Shown one piece after another: positions 27,235 through 35,953 of a stretch of DNA of 35,953 nucleotides (position 1 is its first letter; every line of letters begins with the position of its first letter). The translations under genes and the position numbers were made by a program. This DNA comes from Mansonella perstans. Its lineage: Eukaryota > Nematoda > Chromadorea > Rhabditida > Onchocercidae. Under the pieces are notes generated by a model. It ran no database searches. It was not told where the DNA came from and saw only the letters and a program-made list of their open reading frames with translations. The stretch covers positions 1 through 35,953 of the forward strand of contig JBAMDO010000339.1 of assembly GCA_037074765.1 (NCBI GenBank). Direction: 5' to 3'.

Positions 27235-27306
27235 TTTATGTTTCAATTTACGCTTGGATTTATGCGTCAATTTACGCTTGAATTTATGCTTGAATTTAGG
27301 CTTGAA
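27235..27306. repeat. 12-bp minisatellite, 6 copies
   Basis: Six contiguous units of 'tttatgcttgaa' with one to four changes each. It lies 170 bp from the 18-bp minisatellite but the unit is unrelated. Confidence 0.9.
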
Positions 27307-27550
27307 TTATTAAATATTCGCTAACTGTGCAAAAGTTTTTTGTTTTTCGTTCCGTGCTCCAATCAATAATTTTTTTTTATGAAATACAAAACTTTATGAA
27401 ATAAAATTGAAAAGGAATTTTAACTGTATGCACATTTTTCGTTGTACATAGTTTTTTAATTTGAAGTTATTTATTTTGCCTTTTTTAAAATTTTTCTTTT
27501 CCAATTTTTTTATTGTATAAATTACAGAATTTTTTTTTTTTTTTTTAATA

Positions 27551-27939
27551 AATGCATTGTATGAGCATACATCAGTTAAGAAGTTTCAATAAAAAATTGA
27601 AAAAAAAAAGTGAATTGGTAAATTAACATATAATCTTAACTAATGTATCATACGGTATATAATTACACTGCATTATACGGTATAAGATTTTCAAGTCACT
27701 GTAAAAAAATCTATATATTATCACTAAATTGGTATGTGATTTTTAAACTGAGCTTATACAATTACTAAATCAATAAATAATCATGAAACCGCATTATACG
27801 GTATATAATTTTCAAATCACTATAAAAATCTGTAAAAGAATTTTGGAAAATTATTTTTTGTTTGTTCCTTTTTCTTTTTTTTTGTTTGAATTTTTGATTG
27901 AAACTTTTTAACATTGCTGTATGCTCATACAAATGCATT
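27551..27939. mobile_element. MITE-like foldback element, 389 bp
   Basis: The left end (27551-27570, 'aatgcattgtatgagcatac') returns inverted at the right end (27919-27939) with a one-base insertion. The inverted match continues inward in both arms through 'aagtttcaat' plus an A-rich stretch, giving imperfect terminal inverted repeats of about 60 bp. The interior is non-coding and contains two direct copies of 'cattatacggtata' (27671 and 27792) plus a related 'catacggtatataatt' at 27648. No transposase is present, so it would be non-autonomous. The palindromic tip 'aatgcatt' hides any target-site duplication. Confidence 0.6.
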
Positions 27940-28269
27940 GCTATATCGGAATGAATGATTTGTGTTTCGAAAAATGTTACACAACAAACGAAACAACAAT
28001 ACAGAATATTAGTAACACAACAGATTTGCCTATTACTTCTTCATTGAATATTTTTTCTTCTTTAATTATTACAAGTAGAGAAAAAATAAATATGTCATTG
28101 TGATACGTTATACGTATAAGAATAGATGACATCGTGGTTATATGTACAAATGCATATCTAACCAGATTTCAGTTCCGTGATTTCCCGATTCAACATTTGT
28201 GAGATTGATTGTAAGATTCTGGTTCAATAAATTTTTTCCAGTCTAGTACGAAGTTTATGTATACAAACA

Positions 28270-28402
28270 TGTGTGTGCGTGAGTGTGTGTATACATTAGA
28301 CACTCATGCGCATGTTTAAAGTTGCATATGTGTGTGTGTATGTGGGTGTGTGTATGTGTATTGTGTGTTTTGTGTATGTATGTATGTGTATGTGTACATA
28401 AG
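28270..28402. repeat. TG/TATG microsatellite
   Basis: Interrupted (tg)n and (tatg)n on the plus strand, just past the 3' end of the kinase gene. Confidence 0.85.
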
Positions 28403-28446
28403 AACTCACGTGTATACGTCTGCATTGCGTATGCTTACAAATCATA

Positions 28447-28452
28447 TTTATT
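28447..28452 (-). promoter_or_regulatory. Poly(A) signal AATAAA of the kinase gene
   Basis: AATAAA on the minus strand lies 15 bases after the stop codon at 28468, implying a very short 3' UTR. Confidence 0.65.
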
Positions 28453-28467
28453 TTCTTAAAATAAAGA

Positions 28468-31396
28468 TTACATAGAATTTCGTTGATAGTTCCTATTTCT
28501 AGTTCGTTTGCTGTTGGAGCTAGATGAACTGTGTTTAGAATCACGTGCTGATGCTTCATCGGTTGATTTCGATTTCGGTGATGAAATATCGTCGCGTAAT
28601 GAAACCTGCTTTCTTCGTGAACTTGAAATTGCTGTATGAGAACTAGTGCTTTTTTCAGCAACAAAATTCTAAAATGAAAAATAAAATATCCTTGTTAAAT
28701 TTTAGCACTGATAAAACTTTTGCACAAATCAATTAAAATATATTAATTAATACAATTTTGAAAATATACTCCATAAATTTCTTCCAAATATTCTCGTGCT
28801 TGCTTAGCTGTCGGCCGCTTTGTTGGATCATGATCCCAACATTTTCGCATCATTGTTATTATCGTTTCTGGCATATCATTTGGACTTGGCAATCGATAAC
28901 CTGCCATTACCTTAAGTAATTAATTAATCAGTCTAATTAGTTACGAAAAAAAAAAAAAAACGATTTATTTCGTATTTTTCCATGTATCAATTTTGTATTT
29001 CGTATTACTGCAATTCATCAGAACCTTCACTTCTTGAATTTACCATGTGTAAAAATTTCAATCTCTTTAATAAATCACAATCAAATCAAAATTTTTTAAG
29101 CTAAATTACCTTTTCCTTAACTTTATAAGCTTTCCATGTACTATATGGATGAGTATATGGTATTGTAAATAATTCCCAAAGAGTTATTGCAAATGCATAA
29201 ATATCGGTGCAGAATCGTGTCTCACCTGAACGCCATACCTATAAATTTAAGAAGTGTCAATTAAAATTTGATTTTGATTTCCTAATTCAAATTTTCTCTT
29301 TTTTCTATTAGAAGAGCAAAAATACAATAAATATTTTGTTTCAATTGATTATTAATAGTTTTTTTTTCGTTTATCAAATTTTTTCTTCAAGAAACTTATC
29401 ACAATTCTTTGTTGTTGTTGCTTTGGGTTAGGAATTTAGTTTTAACGGTTAATTAAAAATTTTTAATTATCATTTAGTAATTTTCGAACAAATTAATCAA
29501 TATTGACCAACTGTGAAACATTGCTAAATTTATTTTTAAAAGTTAAGATTTGGTATATATAACTAGTATTTTAGTTTCTAAGATATATCTTGGAATTTTT
29601 TTTTTTAATCAAATATTTCTTACTTCAGGTGCAAGCCAACGAACATTTTGTGGCTTTGAAAGGTCAATTTTATATACCTGTGTTGCACGACACATTCCAA
29701 AATCAGCTAATTTAACAACTGTACCATTAAGAAGGCAATTACGTGTGGCAATATCACTGAAAAGATTCAAAAAAAAAGTGCAAATTAAATTTAAAAAATG
29801 AAACTGAAGAAAATTTTAATTTCAAAAAAAGTTTAAATGTTGAAGGATAAATTTTTGAAATTAAAATGGTTTATTTTTTTTTGTCATACCAAAACTTATC
29901 TTCTCCCTCTATTTTATCTTACTTTTTCATATACTACATTTAATTTTTAATTTTACTTTTACTTTCTATTATTTAATATATGTAAGATTCTTTTTTCTTT
30001 CATCTTACCGATGAATGCAACCTTTCAAATGAAGATATTCAAGACCACGAGCTATTTGACATGCTATATCGATACGTGATTCAATACTTAATCGTTTAGC
30101 ATATTCCCTTAATTTATCCTCCACTGATCCATCCTAAAATAATTGCTCATTTAAGAAAAAAAAATCCTAAACTAATCAATTTATATTTTACTTTCTTTTT
30201 TTTTTGAAAAAAATTTCGAAAATTTAAACATTTTTTTAATTGCTTTATAATATTTTTACATTTACCTTACAGTATTCCATAACGAGTAAAAATGGTTCTC
30301 TGTCAACGATGAAGCCATAAAATTTAACAACATTAACATGATCATAGAGTTGCATTACACGTGCCTCTTTCATTAGATCAATTAAGGCTTGTTCTGATTT
30401 ATCTGCACAATCGATTCGTTTAATTGCTACCGGACAAAGATTCTTTAGTAATATACCTTTATATACTGTACCATATGCACCATAACCAATCTGTATTAAT
30501 AATAATTGATGTTTAATGATTAATTATTATTTGATTGTGTTTTTTCACATTTTCATGCAATCATTGAAAAAATTTGAAATTTTTTCTAATCAATGATAAG
30601 AGAATCTTTTTTTTCGGAAACCTTTTTCATAATTTTAATGTCGGAATGGTTCAGTTCAAATCTTCCTTTCTTTATTGGCCTCTTCAGGATTATTGAATCA
30701 GTTCCGTGTTCCATGCTATGTTCTTGGTAATACTTGATTAATGCATTCATTGTTGGAAATGAACGTCCCTAAAATTTTTGCAAATATTTGTTTATTCATC
30801 TTTTTTTTAACTGTTAATTCAATCCAGAATGAGAGATTCAACCGCTTTCTAGGATTTTTTTTTCTTTTTTAAATAAGATAATATTTTATTGATTTATTCA
30901 TTGCTCGGAATGAACAGCCCTAAAAGTTTACAAATTCATTCATCCATTTTATTATTTCCTATCCGAAATCAACCAGTTTTTTTCAGATTTTTTTTTCCTT
31001 TCAAGTGAAGTAAGCAGGAAAATATGAGTAATTGAAAATATAAATATGAACACTGAGTTAATTGAGATTGTAATTAATGTCCAATTCAATATTTATAAAT
31101 GATAATAAAAAGATATTTTCAAAAAAAAAATTCGACAAAATAATTTTTTCTTAAAAAAAGAAAATTTAATTTTTTTTTAACACACATACAAATATGCCAT
31201 AGCCCTTTTCCAGTCGTGAAATTGGTATTCTTATTGTTCGTTGTTTATGTTTAATTGCCAGCACCAATTTAATTTCCTTTTTGTTTTGCTCAAATTTGTT
31301 TTGCAATAAAAAATCACCATTTAATTCCAGCAATCTATCAACATCATCATCCAATAAAGCACCATGAAAAAATGGCAATGCTTTCTCTTCGGACAT
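28468..31396 (-). CDS. SH2-containing non-receptor tyrosine kinase (Fer/SPE-8-like)
   Basis: Phosphorylates protein tyrosines in the cytoplasm or at the membrane (family knowledge). Eight exons: 31396-31190, 30768-30622, 30490-30266, 30133-30009, 29756-29624, 29238-29110, 28910-28770 and 28668-28468 (stop). Every junction keeps frame, giving 435 residues. Residues 8-100 form an SH2 domain (FFHG start, FPTMNALIKYYQ end). The kinase domain follows: Gly-loop GYGAYGTV (120-127), VAIK Lys142, HRDIATRN (234-241), DFG (253-255), activation-loop Tyr263, WLAPE (275-279) and CW..DP..RPT near the end. Residues 370-435 are a Ser/Arg/Lys-rich tail. HRDIATRN marks it as a tyrosine kinase, and the short SH2-kinase form without an F-BAR region resembles the expanded nematode Fer-like group. 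All catalytic residues are present. The SH2 'FLVR' arginine is Gln32 (GDFLLQ), so phosphotyrosine binding is probably lost. The start is the first ATG after an AG acceptor. Confidence 0.95.
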
Positions 31397-31409
31397 TTTA
31401 AAATTCGCG

Positions 31410-31419
31410 CTGAAATTTT
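31410..31419 (-). promoter_or_regulatory. Candidate trans-splice acceptor before the kinase start
   Basis: The minus strand reads AAAATTTCAG, then 13 bases and the ATG at 31396. The position suits a spliced-leader acceptor; an upstream 5' UTR exon would be the alternative. Confidence 0.45.
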
Positions 31420-33059
31420 GAAAAAAAAGGTTTTTTCTGAATAAAGACGAAGAAAATAATTGACAGTGGATATGACATGTATGTAAGTGCAACCATGAAT
31501 TTAACTAATTCTTAATTAATTGAAAATTTAACAATTTTAGCATTTGTGTACCTTGAAAAATTTCTGGTCTTATCTTGAATGGTATTTATTTTCTTCAAGG
31601 AACTAGTTCGATAATTTATTAAAGTCATTTTTTTTTTAATCCTAATATTTGCTAGACTTTTAAATCGATTGCTAGGTTAATGTTATAAAAGAATGTTCGC
31701 AGTGAAAATTTTAAATTTGAAATTGAATTAAAAAACTTTTTAAGTCTAAACATATATTTGAAATTTCTTATCTAATCATATACATTTATCTTATCTTATG
31801 GGTATAAATGAAATGTACATTACCTTAGGGTAAAAATGAGTGCAAAATATGATTGAACCAACCGTATTGAATGAATGCAAATGTAGAAAAGGAATCTAAA
31901 TAAAGCGATGAAACATAAGTTAATGGAAACTTTGAGAAAAAAAGAAAATAAATTTATGCAAATTTTAGTAAATAATTAAAAAGGAATGTTAAATGGTTAT
32001 TTAGCATATTCATATACATTTTTTTTCCATTCATTTAGTAGCAAATCAGATTTTTACATGTCATTTAACAAACTTTCATAGACAATTTGTTGACAAAAAA
32101 AGTAACAGAAAACGATAAGAAAGAAAATTTTATGTTTAGTGGGAAAAATAATTTTTATCCATTATTTTCATTTGCTTTCACTTGCTTTTTTTTATTTATG
32201 TAACAAAACACAATACTTCTTTCGAACTTCCAATCACATTATCACAATCATGTCGCGTCATGTCACGTCATGTCACGTGATGTCACGTCATGTCACGCCA
32301 TGTCACATCATGTCACACCATGTCACAGCCTGATTCAAATATGTTCAAATATCCCTTCAATTTCTAAATTACTTCTATATATTGTCAATATGATATTATC
32401 ATTTCATGTTTATGTTATGCTAAATTTAAATAAATGTGTTTAGAGATTTTATTTTTCTTTTTTTTTCAGTTAAAATACTTTGGCGAATTATATGCAAATT
32501 ATTTATGTGCCAGAAAATTTTTTTGCAATAATTTATCAAATCAAATATTTTTAATTGGAAATGTCTTTTTTTCCGCTAAATTTAAATGAATTTATTTTAA
32601 AAAAAATTTTTCTTTTTTTTCAAACCATTTTGACAATTTTCTTACCAACAAAAAAAATTTGTAATTGTTATAAAAAAGTTGTTTCGAAATTGTATGATTT
32701 TAAACTTTTTTCTCCGGAAAAATGGTTTAAATATTTTTCATTTGCTTTTTTTTCGGAAAAATGATTTAAATATATTTTACATAAAATGTATTTAAATATT
32801 TAGAAAAAAACAAACGAGCGTGCAAGATTTTTGTTTCCAATGAAATTTTATTTCCCAATTTTATTGCTAATTTTTTGATAGGATATTTGTTGTAACATCT
32901 AATGAATACTGTAGAGATTATTAAAATATACGACATCATGCATATATATGCTCATTCATTTTTTTATACAGTATTTTAATTCCTCATCAGCATTTATTGA
33001 AACAATATTCAAAATACCAAAAGCACTGGAAATGATTTCGAATAAAATTACCATGATTT
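31411..33059. other. Intergenic between divergent kinase and transporter genes
   Basis: AT-rich, no supported gene. It must carry the promoters of both divergent genes. A 10-bp minisatellite lies at 32249-32328; otherwise homopolymer-rich sequence. Plus-strand frames at 32139-32333 and 32555-32764 are low complexity. Confidence 0.6.
32249..32328. repeat. 10-bp minisatellite CATGTCACGT, 8 copies
   Basis: Eight gap-free decamers with 0 to 3 changes each. The units contain ACGTCA (CRE half-site-like) and one CACGTG (E-box). It is much richer in GC than its flanks. Confidence 0.92.
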
Positions 33060-33069
33060 TTTCTTCAGA
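33060..33069 (+). promoter_or_regulatory. Candidate trans-splice acceptor before the transporter start
   Basis: TTTCTTCAG ends at 33069, six bases before the ATG at 33076. It may be a spliced-leader acceptor, or a normal acceptor if an upstream non-coding exon exists. Confidence 0.45.
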
Positions 33070-33075
33070 TAAATA

Positions 33076-35209
33076 ATGATTGGTTATCGAATTATCATTT
33101 TAATTCTCACAACAATTTGTTTATCAATGATGATGGCCAATATGCTTACATTTAATTTTTGCATCATTTGCATGACTGCTGATAATTATGATTATTCAAA
33201 GGGCGTCATTGAAATGGATAAATTAAAAAATGGTTACATTTAATTAAAAATTTCAATTCTAATTAATTTATTAGAAATGTTATGTAATTACATAAATTCT
33301 AACATCATGATATACAAAAAATTCATTACAGAAAAATAAAATAAATAAATTTTGCTTTATTAAGATTAATAAAAGTTAATTAATTGATTGATTTTAATAA
33401 TTTACTCACTTTTTTCCTTCTCAATGTTTACAGAATTAAAATTTGAAAATTATTCCATTCAATCAATACAACATACCATAGCAATGTTTCTATCACTCGA
33501 CCAACAACAATACAAACAACTGAAAAATAATATTTCTTCACAAGTAATGTATTTCCTTTTTTTAATTTTAATTTTAATTTTTCAGTTAAAATCAAATAAA
33601 ATTTCTCAATCATAAATTATCACCCATTTATCTTCATGCCAATCATTATTTATCTACTTAAAATATTCAATAAATCAATTAGTTATTTTTAATCACAAAA
33701 TTTGAAATATTTTTAATTTTGCTCCATGCTGCACTTATTGTTTATTTCAAATTATAATCCAATTTTTCTCGGTTTTTAAATTTAATTTTGAGTAAAAAAT
33801 TCTGCTGCTTAAGAATTTTCAATGATTTGATAACATAGCAGTGGGATCATTTCAATTCCATTAATTTTTGTTGGATTATTAGCCTAGCATACTTCCTATT
33901 GGAATAATCTATTACTCCACTGCTTCATTGGCATTGGCCATTTTTGCCAATTGATAATTAAGAAATAAAGTTTTTTTTTTTTTTTTTTTTTTTTCAAATG
34001 AATGTTTGCATGAACAAATTTCTTCCATCAAAACGCTTTTTCATTACTATTTTTTTAAAATCAAATTTTTGTTTAAATTTTAGATTATCAAAAAACTTAA
34101 ATTTAATATTTCAATTCTTTCTCATTGGGGAAAAAAGTTTGAAAAGTGAAATTAAAAGCAAAAAAGAAAAGCTTTTGAAAAAATGCAGTATATAGTTCCG
34201 ATAGCTCTTTTAATTAATTTTAATTACTGGGCGGCATTAATTAAACAAGTTGAAAAATAAACAAAAGAAATGTGCACCATTATAATCATACAGCTTTCTT
34301 TTCGGATATTTTCAGGATATCGAAATTTCATCTATTAATTCTACCGGAACCATTCTCTATCGTCAACGTTTTCTCCGTAAAGCAGCAGATTATAAGTACA
34401 CGTCAGATGAACAATCTGTACTACTTGCAGCTATTGCAGTGGGAGCATTATTTGCCATTCCACCAATAAGTTTTTGTATTCAGCATTATGGAACAAGGTA
34501 ATAAAAAGCATGTGTCTCATAACAATGGCTATACTTTTTCCGGAATTTTTTTGAAAATTTCTTGAAAATATGATTTATTTGTTCAGATTATGATGAAATA
34601 TTGAAAATAACAGTAAAACGATTAGTTAATTTTTTCATACTTAAAATTAGAAATGTAACTGTTTGAATCTCATTTCTAAAAAAAAAATTAATTCAGGAAA
34701 ACATTTGCTATTGTTATGATCATTTCCGGAATATCAACAGCATTATGTCCTTTAGCTGCTTCATTTGGTGTCATCGTTTTTACTTTTACTCGAATTTTAC
34801 AAGGTTTTACTTTCCTTTTTTTTTTTGGAAACGTTTCAAAAATAAGTGAGTTTTAAAAATTTTTTATTTTGCTAGAGATTACAAATTTCATGTAAATTAT
34901 TATTATTATTGAAAGATTATTATTATTATTGGAAGATTATTACTATTCTTGGGAGGTTATTATTATCATTATTATTGGAAGATTATTATTATTATTAGAA
35001 GATTATTATTATTATTATTATTAATTATTATTATATTGAAAGAGAATTTATTTAGAGAAACATTTCTGTAAGCAACATACAGAATGCTAGAATCTTTTTC
35101 AGGTGTCGGATTTGCATCATGTATGCCACTTATTGGTTCAGTAACATCAACTTGGGCAAAACTTACCGAAAATGGATTATTTAGTGGTGCATTAACAAGT
35201 TTCATTCAG
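33076..35209 (+). CDS. MFS transporter (SLC17-like), 5' part
   Basis: A membrane transporter of the major facilitator superfamily, probably of the anion/organic-acid SLC17-like type common in nematodes; the substrate cannot be told. Five exons: 33076-33232, 33434-33543, 34316-34497, 34697-34803 and 35103-35209, with matching phases (1, 0, 2, 1, 0), give the first 221 residues. Transmembrane helix 1 is about residues 5-33. A roughly 90-residue hydrophilic loop follows with three N-glycosylation sequons (NYS, NIS, NST), as in SLC17 proteins. Helix 2 is about 123-144, then HYGTRK (the MFS loop 2-3), helices 3-4 about 151-185 ending TRILQGVGFA (MFS motif), then a TSTWAK...NGLFSGALTSF stretch typical of nematode members. 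About half the expected 450-500 residues is missing: the gene runs off the window, and exon 5 ends at a GTTTTT donor with no later exon seen. Confidence 0.88.
33961..33994. repeat. Poly(T) run in transporter intron 2
   Basis: About 24 T's in a row; a likely place for length errors. Confidence 0.85.
34894..35036. repeat. Intronic 20-bp repeat (GATTATTATTATTATTGGAA)
   Basis: Inside transporter intron 4, blocks of (tta)n are separated by 'ttggaaga'-type spacers at roughly 20-30 bp intervals, about six blocks. Confidence 0.85.
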
Positions 35210-35880
35210 GTTTTTATTTTTCAAAATTAATTATAATTATTGTTTTCGAAAAAAAGATCGTCGCAAATTTTTAAAACTTTCAATTATTCATATTTATTCT
35301 CATAACTGTTAAGAGAAATTAACATACATATCTAGCATTTATGCGCTGATAAAAATGGGACAACAAAGATTGACAAAATAATTTAAATGGAAAAAAAATT
35401 AAGTAAGCAATACGTTATGTAAATGTAAATTATATAATAGAAAATGTTATGGAAAAATTTAATGAAATATCGATAATTTAAAAAAAAAAAAAATTTTTTT
35501 TGTAAATTTTTGGATTATTTTAAAAAGAAACACGATAGAATTTGTGTGTATTATAAAGAAAAAAAGATGAAAAAGTATCAGTAATTAAAAAGGATAATTA
35601 AATTAATATTAAGTAAATGTTGATAAATCAAATAATTAAATTCTTTATTCTAGAATACAAAATTGTTTTATTCTAACAAAAATTTAGCACAAAGTGACAT
35701 TTTCCACTTGGTGGTTATTGAAAATAATCAATTAGTAACAGACAAAATTTTCAAAACTAATCGATAATGTCAATCAATAACTGATAGAAACATCTAACTA
35801 ATCAATAATAGGCAAAATTGCTTAACCAATCAATAATAGATAAAATTGTCAAACTAATCAATAATATTGTTGATAAATTA
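35210..35880 (+). other. Presumed intron 5 of the transporter gene
   Basis: It follows the exon-5 donor at 35210. It is AT-rich with no further MFS exon. Its right part (about 35741-35866) is a diverged roughly 29-bp tandem repeat with the core 'aaaattgtcaaactaatcaataata' split over four copies. Confidence 0.5.
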
Positions 35881-35953
35881 GCAAAAGCGATGGGTCTGAA
35901 GGTATTGACAAGGCTGGCTAATACCGACGGCTCGCAAGCGCTATCCGGCCACT
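35881..35953. other. Abruptly GC-rich terminal 73 bases, possible chimeric end or exon
   Basis: The last 73 bases are 41/73 G or C, against roughly a quarter in the flanking intron. A plus-strand frame stays open to the window end, reading K-A-M-G-L-K-V-L-T-R-L-A-N-T-D-G-S; one minus-strand frame is open too. Neither continues the MFS protein, no TTTCAG acceptor precedes it, and I do not recognise the peptide. It could be foreign (bacterial) sequence joined at a contig end, or an exon of another gene. Confidence 0.45.

Larger units (their letters stand above)
25882..28446. other. Intergenic between acetyltransferase and kinase, repeat-bearing
   Basis: No spliceable coding chain is seen. The stretch holds two minisatellites, a 389-bp foldback element and a TG microsatellite, each listed separately. 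It should contain the promoter of the minus-strand acetyltransferase gene and the 3' flank of the minus-strand kinase gene. A (TA)n run lies at about 26735-26759. Confidence 0.6.

Noticed and set aside
27921..28103. Plus-strand frame of 60 codons with three Cys
   Set aside because: Its start lies inside the right arm of the foldback element and no splice partners or domain were seen.
28296..28664. Minus-strand frame with HIHTYT repeats
   Set aside because: It is the wrong frame across the kinase's last exon, running on into the TG microsatellite; the true frame stops at 28468.
29550..29801. Plus-strand frame of 83 codons
   Set aside because: It is the complement of the kinase exon that encodes the catalytic and activation loops.
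33838..33925. Hairpin in transporter intron 2 (AGCAGTGG...CCACTGCT)
   Set aside because: The 8-bp outer stem is followed by a large internal loop; not a convincing small-RNA precursor.

Overview
The window looks like chromosomal DNA from a nematode, most likely a very AT-rich parasitic one of the filarial/spirurid kind (clade is inference). The evidence is short exons joined by small AT-rich introns with TTTCAG-type acceptors, AG acceptors placed 6 to 13 bases before the start codons, a small SH2-tyrosine kinase of the kind expanded in nematodes, an MFS anion-transporter-like gene, and two genes packed about 66 bp apart like a nematode operon. Nothing suggests a prokaryotic gene layout.

Layout. 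Positions 1-19013 hold no gene I can support. This stretch is extremely AT-rich and filled with homopolymers, GA/CT tracts, trinucleotide runs, a roughly 600-bp degenerate ATTCT pentanucleotide array, several short minisatellites and perfect foldback sequences. A tRNA-Gly(GCC) gene lies on the minus strand at 19024-19094. From 20.6 to 25.9 kb, all on the minus strand, there are: a MYST-family histone acetyltransferase in at least 11 exons; just downstream of it a three-exon 73-residue protein I do not recognise; two weaker candidate exons further downstream; and upstream a 59-codon ORF with a PCNA-interacting (PIP-box) motif that may be the real first exon of the acetyltransferase. From 26 to 28.3 kb there are minisatellites and a 389-bp foldback (MITE-like) element. 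From 28.5 to 31.4 kb (minus) there is an eight-exon SH2 plus tyrosine kinase gene whose SH2 domain has lost its phosphotyrosine-binding arginine. From 33.1 to 35.2 kb (plus) are the first five exons of an MFS transporter that runs past the window. The last 73 bases are abruptly GC-rich (41 of 73 bases G or C) and may not belong to the adjacent sequence.

The gene models were built by hand from splice signals. In the three main genes every junction keeps the reading frame and the protein family, so those models are strong; the 5' end of the acetyltransferase is uncertain. The kinase and the transporter are separate transcription units with no visible functional link to the acetyltransferase cluster. 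I saw no convincing new multi-gene system. The most promising leads are the PIP-box exon, the tight two-gene cluster, the arginine-less SH2 kinase and the foldback element.
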